A stretch of DNA of 64,000 bases from Paenibacillus timonensis. Lineage in GTDB: Bacteria; Bacillota; Bacilli; Paenibacillales; Paenibacillaceae. This document shows positions 1 through 7,789 of the stretch, one piece after another. How positions within the stretch are numbered: the first letter of the stretch is position 1; the number at the start of each line of letters is the position of its first letter. The notes under the pieces are model-generated. The model was given only the letters and a program-made list of their open reading frames with translations, ran no database searches and was not told where the DNA came from. The DNA lies in the NCBI RefSeq assembly GCF_009725205.1, contig NZ_WNZY01000027.1, forward strand, positions 1 through 64,000, written 5' to 3'. A program made the translations under genes and the position numbers.

Positions 1-42
1 AAACCTCTCCTTTTTGAATGGTTGCTAGTCACTTCCATTTTA
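1..42 (-). promoter_or_regulatory. Promoter and ribosome binding site of a gene beyond the left edge
   Basis: Read on the minus strand, positions 12 to 1 give a purine-rich Shine-Dalgarno sequence (AAGGAGAGG) that ends almost at the window edge. An extended -10 (TGGTAAAAT) lies at 37-44. This suggests a minus-strand gene whose start codon is just outside the window. No -35 is clear, and the gene itself cannot be seen. Confidence 0.4.
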
Positions 43-82
43 CCAAGGATTGGTTTCTTTTTGTTTAACAAAATCAAAAAAA

Positions 83-128
83 CAAGGGCGTCCCTCAGTC
101 ATCTACGATGACTTTTGGGACAGCCCCT
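83..128 (-). terminator. Rho-independent terminator of the GH130 sugar operon
   Basis: A long imperfect hairpin (arms about 86-103 and 107-126, pairing GTCATC with GATGAC and GGGC with GCCC) is followed on the minus strand by a run of T residues. It lies 40 bp past the stop of the GH130 gene. A T run also follows on the plus strand, so it may work in both directions. Confidence 0.75.
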
Positions 129-168
129 TTTTATTGCATCTGATGTTGAATTTCCTGACCCTATGATT

Positions 169-1215
169 TTATGATAGCGTGCCAAAGATGTCGTCCAGCG
201 GAATATCCGCGACCGCCATCACTTCGTCGGCCGCTCCGTAATACATGCGGACGGTATCGCCGACCAACAGCGCACCACAGGAGAATACGACCCCGCCGAA
301 AAAACCGTTCACCTCATAATCCGTTTCCGGCTCGATAAACGGCCGAACCGATCGCCCGATGACTTTTCCCGGATCTTCCAGATCAAGCAGCACCGCCCCC
401 ATACAGTATCGATGGCTGGCATCTGCCCCGTGGTACAACGCGAGCCAGCCGCGCTCCGTACGAATCGGAACCGCGCCGCCGCCCATTCTCGCCGAATCCC
501 AGCCTTGCTCGCTTAGGCCCATCAGAAAGCGGTGGTTGCCCCAATGCAAGAGGTCCGGCGATTCGGCAATCCACATCTCGGGAGCCCCGAACGATTTCGG
601 AACCGGACGATGCAGCGCATAGTATTTGCCGCCGATTTTTTCCGGGAACAGCATGACGTCTTTATTCTCGGGAGCCAACATCAGCCCGTGCCGTTTGAAC
701 GTGCGGAAGTCTTTCGTTTCCGCCAGACCTGCGCCAACGCCGCGAACGGACGCGGAACTGTAGGTGATGTAATACGTATCCCCGATTTGGGTTACTCGCG
801 GATCTTCAATTCCCCAAGCTTCCAAGGCATTCTCCGGGAACAGGGCAGGCTGCGGATCAATGTCGAAATGAACGCCATCCTTGCTTCTTGCAACGCGGAG
901 ATGGGAAAGGGATGTAAGCATGACCACCCGTCCGTCCATCGCCACAAAGCGCGAATCGGAGAAATCGTAACGCGGATCGGTATCCTCATAACGCTCCACG
1001 ATCACCTCGGTACCCGCTTCGTTTAACCGCGGAACCAGCACTTCACCGGACCGGACCGAAACCGGCGCTTCCGCGACGCGAAGAAGCAGAATCGTTTCGT
1101 CTTCGTATTGGGCAACACCGGCGTTAAATGCCCCCAACACTTTAAAATCAGGGCGCGAGGGCTTGACATCCTGCGTTCGGATCACGGGATTTTGCGCACA
1201 GCGTTTCACATTCAT
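169..1215 (-). CDS. Glycoside hydrolase family 130 protein (beta-mannoside phosphorylase or hydrolase type)
   Basis: The protein is 348 residues. I place the start at 1215 because AAAGAGGT lies 9-10 nt upstream; a longer frame to 1284 would overlap the upstream gene and has no such site. Known of the family: GH130 enzymes are cytoplasmic five-bladed beta-propellers that phosphorolyse or hydrolyse beta-mannosides, using a single catalytic Asp. Seen here: GIEDPR with Asp near residue 138, matching the family acid motif, and the block EKIGGKYYALHRP near residue 200, usual in the substrate and phosphate site. It is the last gene of an operon with a binding lipoprotein and two permeases (25 bp after the lipoprotein stop), so it probably processes the imported oligosaccharide. 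Whether it is a phosphorylase or a hydrolase, and its linkage preference, cannot be told by eye. Confidence 0.88.
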   Translation of the reverse strand: MNVKRCAQNPVIRTQDVKPSRPDFKVLGAFNAGVAQYEDETILLLRVAEAPVSVRSGEVLVPRLNEAGTEVIVERYEDTDPRYDFSDSRFVAMDGRVVMLTSLSHLRVARSKDGVHFDIDPQPALFPENALEAWGIEDPRVTQIGDTYYITYSSASVRGVGAGLAETKDFRTFKRHGLMLAPENKDVMLFPEKIGGKYYALHRPVPKSFGAPEMWIAESPDLLHWGNHRFLMGLSEQGWDSARMGGGAVPIRTERGWLALYHGADASHRYCMGAVLLDLEDPGKVIGRSVRPFIEPETDYEVNGFFGGVVFSCGALLVGDTVRMYYGAADEVMAVADIPLDDIFGTLS

Positions 1216-1240
1216 AGATGAAGTACCTCTTTCTGTTATG

Positions 1241-2770
1241 TTATTTGCCGGATACCACGGCATCGATTTGCGCTTGAATCTCATCGATGACTTTTTGCCC
1301 GCCTACGCCCATGATTTTCTCCTCCAACATCGCTTTGCCTTTATCCGCAGGCAGCACGCCTTGGGCCAGCGGCAGGAATAAAGAGTCGTGGAACGGCGTG
1401 ATTTTGGCGTATTCGGTTTTGACTTTTTCAGCGTCAAAGGTGAACCCTGCCGTTGGGCTGAGCGTAAAGTTGGCCGGGTCGGCGGAGAAATCGAACCACT
1501 TCTTGTCGTCCGCCATCATCGTATCCGGCGTGCGGTTGAGCGTTGGACGCCAAGTCAGCGTATAGCCCGGGAAAACATAGCCCGAAAGCACCTTATAGCT
1601 TGAATCGCCGACAGGTTCCCAATCCTTCCCTTGGATACCGTATTCCATCAAATCGTGGTTTTCCTTGATCGACAGCCAGTTGGCTACATCCATAGCCAAG
1701 TCGGCATGCTTCGAGGAAGCGGGGATGCAAAGGAAATTCCATTGTTGGAAGGCGGTATACGGTTTAGCTTTATCGCCGTTCGGCACGAAAACCTCCAGCT
1801 TGTCGCTTCCGTCCTTCAGCATTTCCGCATATTTCAGCCCTTCCACACCGTCTGCCGCATAATAAGTGGCTGCGTATTTGCCTTGTTTGAACAACGTTTC
1901 GGCATTTTGCTCCTGAGCGATGTTTTTGGACAAGATGCCGTCTTTATAGAACTTGGTGACGCGTTCAAAAGCATCCGCGATCATCGGGCTTTCCCATTGT
2001 CCGACGACTTTCTTGTCTTTGGTGGAATAGGCGAACATGTTGACGCCGATTTCGAGCACTTCATCCTGCGCCATATTGGCGGAGTCGCTCAGGATAAACG
2101 GCAACTTGTCCGCTTTGATCCCGTTGATGACAAACGGTTTGATGTCCTTTTCGTTTTCCTTGACCGCATACAAAAATTTCTCCAGGTCGGCCAGCGTTTT
2201 CAGCTCGGGCAACCCGTATTTTTCGCGCAAATCCTTGCGGATCAGCAGGCCGTATACCGATCCTTGCGTCGTTCCGAGCGGGATGCCCATAATTTTGCCG
2301 CCGAACTTGTTGTATTCCCACATTTCGTCGGGAATGGATGACTTCAGCTCAGGCCGCTCCTCTACCATAGCGTCCAACGGTTGGAGCGAATTGCTCGCGA
2401 TCATCTGGTTCATGGACAGCCATGGCGCATCCAGGTACATGTCGAAATCCTCGCCGGCGGACATTTTAACCGCTACCGTGTTGCCGTAATCCGACCACGG
2501 GAGAAAGTTGATATTCAGCGAGGCGCCGACGTTGTCCGTCTTTAATTTATCATTGACGGCCTGCAGCACCTCATCAAAACCGGCCGGTTTATCCCCCGGA
2601 AGATAAGCCTTCAACTCCACGATTTCTTTCGCTGTGTTGGAAGCGGAAACGGCACCCGAATTCGTGCTGCCCGGCTCTGCATTCCCGCCGTTGCCTCCGC
2701 AACCGGCCAGCAGTAGCGCTGAAGCCAGTACCGTAGCCATGGCCGTGCCAAACATTTTTTTGAATTTCAT
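1241..2770 (-). CDS. ABC transporter sugar-binding lipoprotein
   Basis: A 509-residue extracellular solute-binding protein. It has a lipoprotein signal (basic start, hydrophobic core, lipobox LLAG-Cys near residue 23) followed by a Gly/Asn/Ser-rich linker. The body resembles LplA-type family 1 binding proteins with a C-terminal DUF3502-like part, used in Bacillota for oligosaccharides. A strong site (GGGAGG) precedes the ATG. The permease genes lie upstream on the same strand, but the 263-bp gap to them contains a hairpin and a 170-bp inverted-repeat element, so its expression may be set partly apart from theirs. No ATPase gene is present, as is usual when a shared MsmX-type ATPase energises several importers. 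Substrate by inference: a mannose-containing oligosaccharide, from the GH130 partner. Confidence 0.9.
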   Translation of the reverse strand: MKFKKMFGTAMATVLASALLLAGCGGNGGNAEPGSTNSGAVSASNTAKEIVELKAYLPGDKPAGFDEVLQAVNDKLKTDNVGASLNINFLPWSDYGNTVAVKMSAGEDFDMYLDAPWLSMNQMIASNSLQPLDAMVEERPELKSSIPDEMWEYNKFGGKIMGIPLGTTQGSVYGLLIRKDLREKYGLPELKTLADLEKFLYAVKENEKDIKPFVINGIKADKLPFILSDSANMAQDEVLEIGVNMFAYSTKDKKVVGQWESPMIADAFERVTKFYKDGILSKNIAQEQNAETLFKQGKYAATYYAADGVEGLKYAEMLKDGSDKLEVFVPNGDKAKPYTAFQQWNFLCIPASSKHADLAMDVANWLSIKENHDLMEYGIQGKDWEPVGDSSYKVLSGYVFPGYTLTWRPTLNRTPDTMMADDKKWFDFSADPANFTLSPTAGFTFDAEKVKTEYAKITPFHDSLFLPLAQGVLPADKGKAMLEEKIMGVGGQKVIDEIQAQIDAVVSGK

Positions 2771-2795
2771 TTTGTTAACCTCCCTGTTAATTGTG

Positions 2796-2965
2796 TGTTC
2801 AAAAAGTCAGGTTTTTAGCACCGAGAAGATTGAATGAAGCTAGGGACTGAGTAGCGGAGCGTACGTTTTGGGTACGTGAGCAACGAAAGGCCCGGCTAAA
2901 TTCAAGATTCGACGTCGAGTTCTCTCCCTGAACTGCTTCGTCATGGGAAGACGACTTTTTGAACA
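2796..2965. repeat. 170-bp element with 13-bp perfect terminal inverted repeats (MITE-like)
   Basis: TGTTCAAAAAGTC at 2796-2808 is matched exactly in inverted orientation at 2953-2965. The interior holds a smaller dyad around CGTAC/GTACG and a GACGTC palindrome, and no open frame of note. It sits between the second permease gene and the binding-protein gene of one operon. No clear target-site duplication is seen. Size, ends and position fit a miniature inverted-repeat element or a dispersed intergenic repeat; only one copy is in this window. Confidence 0.7.
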
Positions 2966-2998
2966 ACCTCTTAAATATGAATCATTTCATCTATGCTT

Positions 2999-3035
2999 AA
3001 CCGGAAGATTCCGGTTAATGCCGGAATCTTCGGTT
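2999..3035 (-). other. Intercistronic hairpin at the 3' end of the permease gene
   Basis: A 15-16 bp nearly perfect stem (arms 2999-3014 and 3021-3035, loop of 6) touches the permease stop codon. No T run follows, so it is not a classic terminator. Such hairpins between importer genes often protect or process the mRNA and set different levels of binding protein and permeases; that role is inferred here. Confidence 0.6.
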
Positions 3036-3912
3036 ACCCTTTCACAGCCCCGACCGTGAGGCCTTTAACAAAGTATTTCTGCAGCATCGGGTACAGCAGG
3101 ATAATGGGGCCGATCGTCAGTACGGTCGTTGCCATGCGCACACCGTAAGTCGGAGGCGTGATCGCGATGGCTGCGCCCGAAGGAATCAGGTTTTTCGCGG
3201 CCTCCATATTGGATACCATTCGACGCAGAATCAACTGCAGCGGAAACAATTTTTCATTATCCACGAACATGAGTCCCATAAACCAGTCATTCCAATAATT
3301 CAAGGCATAGAACAGGCCGACGGAAGCTAGAATCGGCTTCGAGATCGGCAGGATGATCTGAAAGAAAATCCTCATTTCGTTGGCCCCGTCGATCCGGGCG
3401 GCTTCCTCCAGTTCTTCGGGAACGGTGCGGAAGAAGCTGACCAGCAGAAATACGAGAAAAGGCTGGCATAACATTGTAAGAATAAGCACCCAAACGGTAT
3501 TTTGCAAATGCAGCCATTGACTGACTACGATATAGAATGGAATGATGCCTCCCGAGAACAACATCGGCAGATAGCAGAAGAGCAGGAAAGGCGTCCGCAG
3601 GACATTCCGTTTATTCGCCAAAGAGTAGGCCAGCATGGCCGAAATGCAAAGCGCGCCTAGCGCCCCGACGGCGGTGACCAGAACCGTCACTTGGTAGCCG
3701 CTGAACAAGACATCCGACTGGAGCACCGCTTCGTACGCGGCCAAAGAGAACTTTTGCGGAAATAAGGTATACCCATGCGCGATTAGTTCGCCCTCATCGG
3801 TGAAAGAACCGATGACCATCAGCAGAAAGGGGAACAGGCAGAATAGGGTGAACAATAGAATGATCGTATAGGCAGTCACCGAAAAAATTCGGTCTGGAAC
3901 ACTCTGTCTCAT
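3034..3912 (-). CDS. Carbohydrate ABC transporter permease (YtcP/LplC type)
   Basis: A 292-residue integral membrane protein with about six hydrophobic segments, the first near residues 12-33. The conserved cytoplasmic EAA loop is visible (EELEEAARIDGANEMRIF, near residues 180-200), which contacts the ATPase subunit. Length and ending (KGLTVGAVKG) are typical of the second permease of CUT1 sugar importers. It starts 11 bp after the partner permease, with a GGAGG site in the gap, so the two are co-translated. It forms the membrane channel for the sugar taken up by the lipoprotein encoded downstream. Confidence 0.92.
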   Translation of the reverse strand: MRQSVPDRIFSVTAYTIILLFTLFCLFPFLLMVIGSFTDEGELIAHGYTLFPQKFSLAAYEAVLQSDVLFSGYQVTVLVTAVGALGALCISAMLAYSLANKRNVLRTPFLLFCYLPMLFSGGIIPFYIVVSQWLHLQNTVWVLILTMLCQPFLVFLLVSFFRTVPEELEEAARIDGANEMRIFFQIILPISKPILASVGLFYALNYWNDWFMGLMFVDNEKLFPLQLILRRMVSNMEAAKNLIPSGAAIAITPPTYGVRMATTVLTIGPIILLYPMLQKYFVKGLTVGAVKG

Positions 3913-3923
3913 CGTTTTGCCTC

Positions 3924-4862
3924 CTAAAAAAGTGCGGATTCTTTGGATACCTTGCGGGTCACCCCGTTGGCAACGAGCACGAAGATCAGGCCCATCACCG
4001 ATTGGAACAGCCCGACCGCCGAAGACATCCCGAAATCGTGCAGTTGTCTCATCGAGCGGAACACGAAGGTATCGATGACGTCGGTTGTGGGATACAACAG
4101 GGAGTTATCCCCGATAATGGCGTAGATCATCGCAAAATCCCCGTTGAAGATCTTGCCTACGGCGAGCAGCGTCATGATCATAATGGTTGGCACCAGCAAC
4201 GGCAGCGTGATGCGTAGCATAATCTGCAGCTTGGAGGCTCCGTCGATACGGGCTGCCTCATATAAATCCTCTGGAATACCGGTAATCGCCGCCAGGAAAA
4301 TAATCGATAAATACCCCGCCCCTTGCCAGACCCGAATCACGGTGAGAATAGCAGGCCACAATTTCGACTCAAACATCCAGTTGACGGGTTCCATGCCGAG
4401 ATTTTGCAGCCAAGTGTTAAGCATTGGCTCTTCCCCGCCGAACATGGACTGGACAATCATCCCGACCACGATCCAAGACATGAAATATGGCAGAAAGATG
4501 AGCGATTGCGAGACTCTCTTAAAATACTTGTTACGAATTTCATTGAACATCAGCGCGATAAGTACGGCGGCCACTGTCGTAAAGAAGATAAACAGCGCGT
4601 TCAGCACTAAGGTGTTGCGCAGGACAGTCCAGAAATCGTCCGAGGTAAAGAAATAATCGAAGTTTTTGAAGCCGACCCATTCGCTTCCCGTTATCCCTTT
4701 GGAGAAGTCATAATCCTTAAATGCAATCGTGATCCCGTAGATGGGAAGATAACTGAATACGAGGAAAAACAACAGGCCGGGCACAGCCATCACGTATAGG
4801 AAAGGATTTCGAGCGATATGTTTTAGTTTGGATCCTCTCCCTTTGTTCCGATCGTACTGCAT
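3924..4862 (-). CDS. Carbohydrate ABC transporter permease (LplB/YteP type)
   Basis: A 312-residue membrane protein with six predicted spans, the first at about residues 20-42. The EAA loop reads EDLYEAARIDGASKLQIM. It is the first gene of the minus-strand sugar operon. A GGGAGG site lies upstream of the ATG. The 270-bp region to the divergent AraC regulator must hold its promoter; a weak candidate on the minus strand (TTGTCT, 17 bp, TTATGG, around 4930-4960) is only suggestive. CUT1 importers need a heterodimer of two such permeases, so this pairs with the next gene. Confidence 0.92.
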   Translation of the reverse strand: MQYDRNKGRGSKLKHIARNPFLYVMAVPGLLFFLVFSYLPIYGITIAFKDYDFSKGITGSEWVGFKNFDYFFTSDDFWTVLRNTLVLNALFIFFTTVAAVLIALMFNEIRNKYFKRVSQSLIFLPYFMSWIVVGMIVQSMFGGEEPMLNTWLQNLGMEPVNWMFESKLWPAILTVIRVWQGAGYLSIIFLAAITGIPEDLYEAARIDGASKLQIMLRITLPLLVPTIMIMTLLAVGKIFNGDFAMIYAIIGDNSLLYPTTDVIDTFVFRSMRQLHDFGMSSAVGLFQSVMGLIFVLVANGVTRKVSKESALF

Positions 4863-5042
4863 GGTTTCAAGTCCTCCCTTGTGTGTCTAAGATCGGATAC
4901 CGGTGTTTTGTTGTCTGCGGTCCGATGTCGTCACCATAACAAGTCCGCGATCTAGAAGACAATTCCGGCAAACTCGGATTCTTCCCGCAAGCGCGGATTT
5001 CGCCTTTTCCCAAAAGCATCACTTTTCCAAAAAGGAACGATT

Positions 5043-5073
5043 TTGCTGACGGAAATTCACAATATGCTACAAT
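5043..5073 (+). promoter_or_regulatory. Extended -10 promoter of the AraC regulator
   Basis: TGCTACAAT at 5065-5073 is an extended -10. The best upstream -35 (TTGCTG, 5043-5048) has a long 19-bp spacer. It lies 60 bp before the AraC start codon. Confidence 0.5.
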
Positions 5074-5132
5074 AAGTCTGCGCTTTAGTACTACCTTTTT
5101 AACTAAGAGAGAGATATGACGGGGGTTCCAGC

Positions 5133-7457
5133 ATGTCGAAATTAAGTTTTCCACTCCTCGCTTCATTCAGGAAGCATCCGACCTACATGAAAATCATTTT
5201 CTATTTTGTCGGCGCAAACGTACTCGTCTTAGCCATCTCCTTCCTATTGCTGTACTGGCAGTCATCAAGAACGCTGCTGAAGGAAATTGGCGATCATTCC
5301 GAATCGCTTCTGCTGAATAGCGCCCGAAGTACAGCCGGACTCATGGAATGGTCCTTGGATTACAGCTACGCCTCGAGCAATGACAGCGACTTGAAAGTGT
5401 ACGCGCTCTCCGATCATTACACGGATTTTGAGACATATAACGTATGGAGCCGGCTGGGGGAGATCAAGAACGCCAACCCCGCAATCGATTCGGTCTACTT
5501 GATCAACGACTACACTGACACGGTGGTCGATTCCCGCTTGGGTATCAATGACGCAGTCACTTTTTACGACCAGGATATTTTGCAGCGGTTACGCGATTCG
5601 AGACTGGCGGACGGGGCCGTCCCCTTACCCAGAACACTGACGCTTCCCCTTAGCGGTAAGGCCACCAAAAAGGTGATCACCATCGTCAGACTCTACGAAA
5701 AGGGCAGTTCCATTTCCGCCTTTGTCATGAATATAGATACCGATAAATTAATGAACTTGCTTCAGAACAATTCGAACTATCCCAACCGACAAGTTACCGT
5801 GTTGAATGACCGGAATGAAGAGGTGTTCAGCACCGCCCGCCTTAGCGGCGAGCAAATTGTGGAGCTTAGCCATCAGGGGGAATTAAGAAAATCCGGCTGG
5901 GAGTTGTTTAAGCCCTATGATCAGGAAGAGCAGCTTATGGTTTACTCGACAACTTCGATTAAAGGCATTCAAGACTGGACCTTCATTGAGAGCATTCCGA
6001 AGGCAGTCATTCTGGGCCGGATTGCCGTGCTCCGCAACATCAGTCTGCTCTTGTTTCTAGGCCTGTTCGTTGCTTCGCTGACCGTCATCGTCCTGATCTC
6101 CAAGCGGGTATACTCTCCCATTCAGGAATTGGTCAGCAGTGTCATGCGCCAGTATCGGGCCGAGCGGCTAGAGGATCGTAAGTCGGGAACTGAGCTTGAT
6201 TATTTATCCAGTGTCTTTACAGCCCAAAAAGAACAGATCGATGAATTGACCGAGCATTGGCGACACAACAAAATTCTTGGCAAGGAACGGTTTCTGCGCG
6301 AATTTTTAGGGGACGAGGCCGGCTCCCCTGCTGAAATCCGCAGGCATTTCAAGGAGTGGGAGATCGATCTGCCAGAAACCAATTTGTCTATTGCGATTTT
6401 TCGGATAGACCGATTTGTTGAATTCACGGGGATCTATTCGGAGAAAGACCGTAGGCTACTCCGCTTCGCGATGGCGAATATTATCCAGGAGTCGCTGCAA
6501 GCCTCGGATCACCGGCTGCAAACGGTAGATATGGGGAACGATCATATCGCCGTCGTCCTGTCTGCGGCAGCGCTGTCCCCTGATTTCCCGGACAAGCTAC
6601 GCGGGTCACAGGAATTGCTGCAACAATACTTGTCGATCGGAACGACCGTTGCCTGGGGCAGAACGCTCCATCACTTGACCGACATGCGCGAGGTGTATTT
6701 AGAAACCTACGAATTAACGCAGGAGCGATTCCGGTTTGGTCACGGCGCGATGATTCTTATGAGCCAATTGTCCGGCGCCCCCGGCCTGCTGTTCCATCTT
6801 CCGCTGGAGAAGGAGCGCCAAATGGCGCAAGCGATCCAGAAAGGGAACCGGGATTCGGTACTGCAGATCATGGCTTTTGCCGTAGAAACGCTGAGGGAGT
6901 TGCCCTATTTTGAGTGTAAAATGTCGCTGATCGCTTTGTTTAACGATATGCGCCGGTTGATGCAAGATCAGTTGCATCAGCCGTTGCCTAGCTCATGGGG
7001 ATTGACCTCGCTCGAAAATCAGATCATTCGGCTAGAGACGCTTGAAAGCGTAGCCCTCTGGATAGAAAAGCTGCTGGACAAAACACTGGAGGACATCACG
7101 GCCGCTCGCAGCCTGTCCAGGAACGCGGTGCTGATCGAGCAGGTGGAGCGTCTGATCGGAGAACGGCTTAACGATCCTAACCTCTCCTCTAAAATGCTGG
7201 CCGATGAGCTGGGGTTGTCCGTAAACTATCTGCGCAGCTTATACAAAGCCGAAACGAACCGATCGATCACGGACACCATTTCGGAAAGACGGCTGGATTT
7301 GATTTGCCGCGAGTTACTGGCTTCCGATTCGCCGATCGAACCGATCATCCAAAACTATGGGTTTTCCTCCTTGAATACCTTCTACTCCGTCTTTAAAAAG
7401 GTGTACGGAATGACTCCGGCTCAGTATCGGAGATCGCATAAGAAGGACATGAAATAA
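5133..7457 (+). CDS. Membrane-bound sensor AraC-family transcriptional regulator
   Basis: A 774-residue one-component regulator. Hydrophobic segments near residues 20-43 and 300-325 enclose an extracellular sensor of about 255 residues. A HAMP-like stretch and a long cytoplasmic middle domain follow, and an AraC-type double helix-turn-helix lies at about residues 668-774 (typical ending GFSSLNTFYSVFKKVYGMTPAQYRRS). Many Paenibacillus sugar ABC operons have such a regulator beside them; it senses an external ligand or the loaded binding protein and activates uptake genes. It is divergent from the GH130/ABC operon and upstream of the PL8 exoenzyme, so it probably controls one or both. The start has GGGGG 8-12 nt upstream. 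Confidence 0.9.
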   Translation: MSKLSFPLLASFRKHPTYMKIIFYFVGANVLVLAISFLLLYWQSSRTLLKEIGDHSESLLLNSARSTAGLMEWSLDYSYASSNDSDLKVYALSDHYTDFETYNVWSRLGEIKNANPAIDSVYLINDYTDTVVDSRLGINDAVTFYDQDILQRLRDSRLADGAVPLPRTLTLPLSGKATKKVITIVRLYEKGSSISAFVMNIDTDKLMNLLQNNSNYPNRQVTVLNDRNEEVFSTARLSGEQIVELSHQGELRKSGWELFKPYDQEEQLMVYSTTSIKGIQDWTFIESIPKAVILGRIAVLRNISLLLFLGLFVASLTVIVLISKRVYSPIQELVSSVMRQYRAERLEDRKSGTELDYLSSVFTAQKEQIDELTEHWRHNKILGKERFLREFLGDEAGSPAEIRRHFKEWEIDLPETNLSIAIFRIDRFVEFTGIYSEKDRRLLRFAMANIIQESLQASDHRLQTVDMGNDHIAVVLSAAALSPDFPDKLRGSQELLQQYLSIGTTVAWGRTLHHLTDMREVYLETYELTQERFRFGHGAMILMSQLSGAPGLLFHLPLEKERQMAQAIQKGNRDSVLQIMAFAVETLRELPYFECKMSLIALFNDMRRLMQDQLHQPLPSSWGLTSLENQIIRLETLESVALWIEKLLDKTLEDITAARSLSRNAVLIEQVERLIGERLNDPNLSSKMLADELGLSVNYLRSLYKAETNRSITDTISERRLDLICRELLASDSPIEPIIQNYGFSSLNTFYSVFKKVYGMTPAQYRRSHKKDMK

Positions 7458-7609
7458 ACGTGAAATACAGGTTGTCCATCCACATTAATCGTTCGTTTTT
7501 GAAATCGTGTTGTTTTCGGGAAGTTCGTAAATCTGCGTTTACAGGAAAAATTGGAGCTTACTGGAATTGTCGTTGCCGCAGGGGCTTGGTAAGGTTACGA
7601 CACAAATAA

Positions 7610-7640
7610 CGAGACACCGCCGCTGACGATGGCGGTCTCG
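7610..7640 (+). other. Hairpin in the long leader upstream of the exoenzyme
   Basis: CGAGAC and GGCGGTCTCG pair around a 9-nt loop (stem of about 10 bp with one bulged base). A purine-rich tract follows rather than T residues. It lies in the 260-bp gap between the AraC gene and the leader ORF and could be a 5'-UTR stabiliser or part of a regulatory leader. I could not match it to a known riboswitch. Confidence 0.45.
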
Positions 7641-7663
7641 AAGAAAGGAGAACAAAACAATTC

Positions 7664-7677
7664 GGAAAGCGCTGTCA
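7664..7677 (+). promoter_or_regulatory. Candidate catabolite-responsive element (cre)
   Basis: GGAAAGCGCTGTCA matches the Bacillota cre consensus TGNAANCGNWWWCA except at two positions, with the AAGCGCT core intact. Its place just upstream of a secreted lyase gene is what CcpA repression of glycan use would predict. With two mismatches this could be chance. Confidence 0.4.
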
Positions 7678-7717
7678 TTAACTTTTGATGTTTAGTTAAA
7701 CCAAGGAGGTCATGTGG

Positions 7718-7789
7718 ATGGCTAACCAAATGCAAATCTACTTAAAGGGATTGATCGGTCTTGCTACTCTAGGAGGTAGCGGCTTATGA
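7718..7789 (+). CDS. Short leader ORF (23 codons) translationally coupled to the exoenzyme
   Basis: A perfect AAGGAGGT at 7703-7710 lies 7 nt before ATG 7718. The frame encodes 23 residues beginning MANQMQIYLKGLIGLATLGG and ends in TGA at 7787-7789, which overlaps the ATG of the 2139-residue protein (ATGA). The downstream gene's own AGGAGGT lies inside this ORF. The peptide is hydrophobic and glycine-rich with no recognised family. An ATG at 7712 is too close to the Shine-Dalgarno. The arrangement indicates translational coupling or leader control; it could also be the decayed end of a once longer gene. Confidence 0.6.
   Translation: MANQMQIYLKGLIGLATLGGSGL

Noticed and set aside
4867..5166. 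99-codon minus-strand frame between the divergent permease and AraC genes
   Set aside because: It overlaps the AraC start and the promoter region, and the product has no family features.
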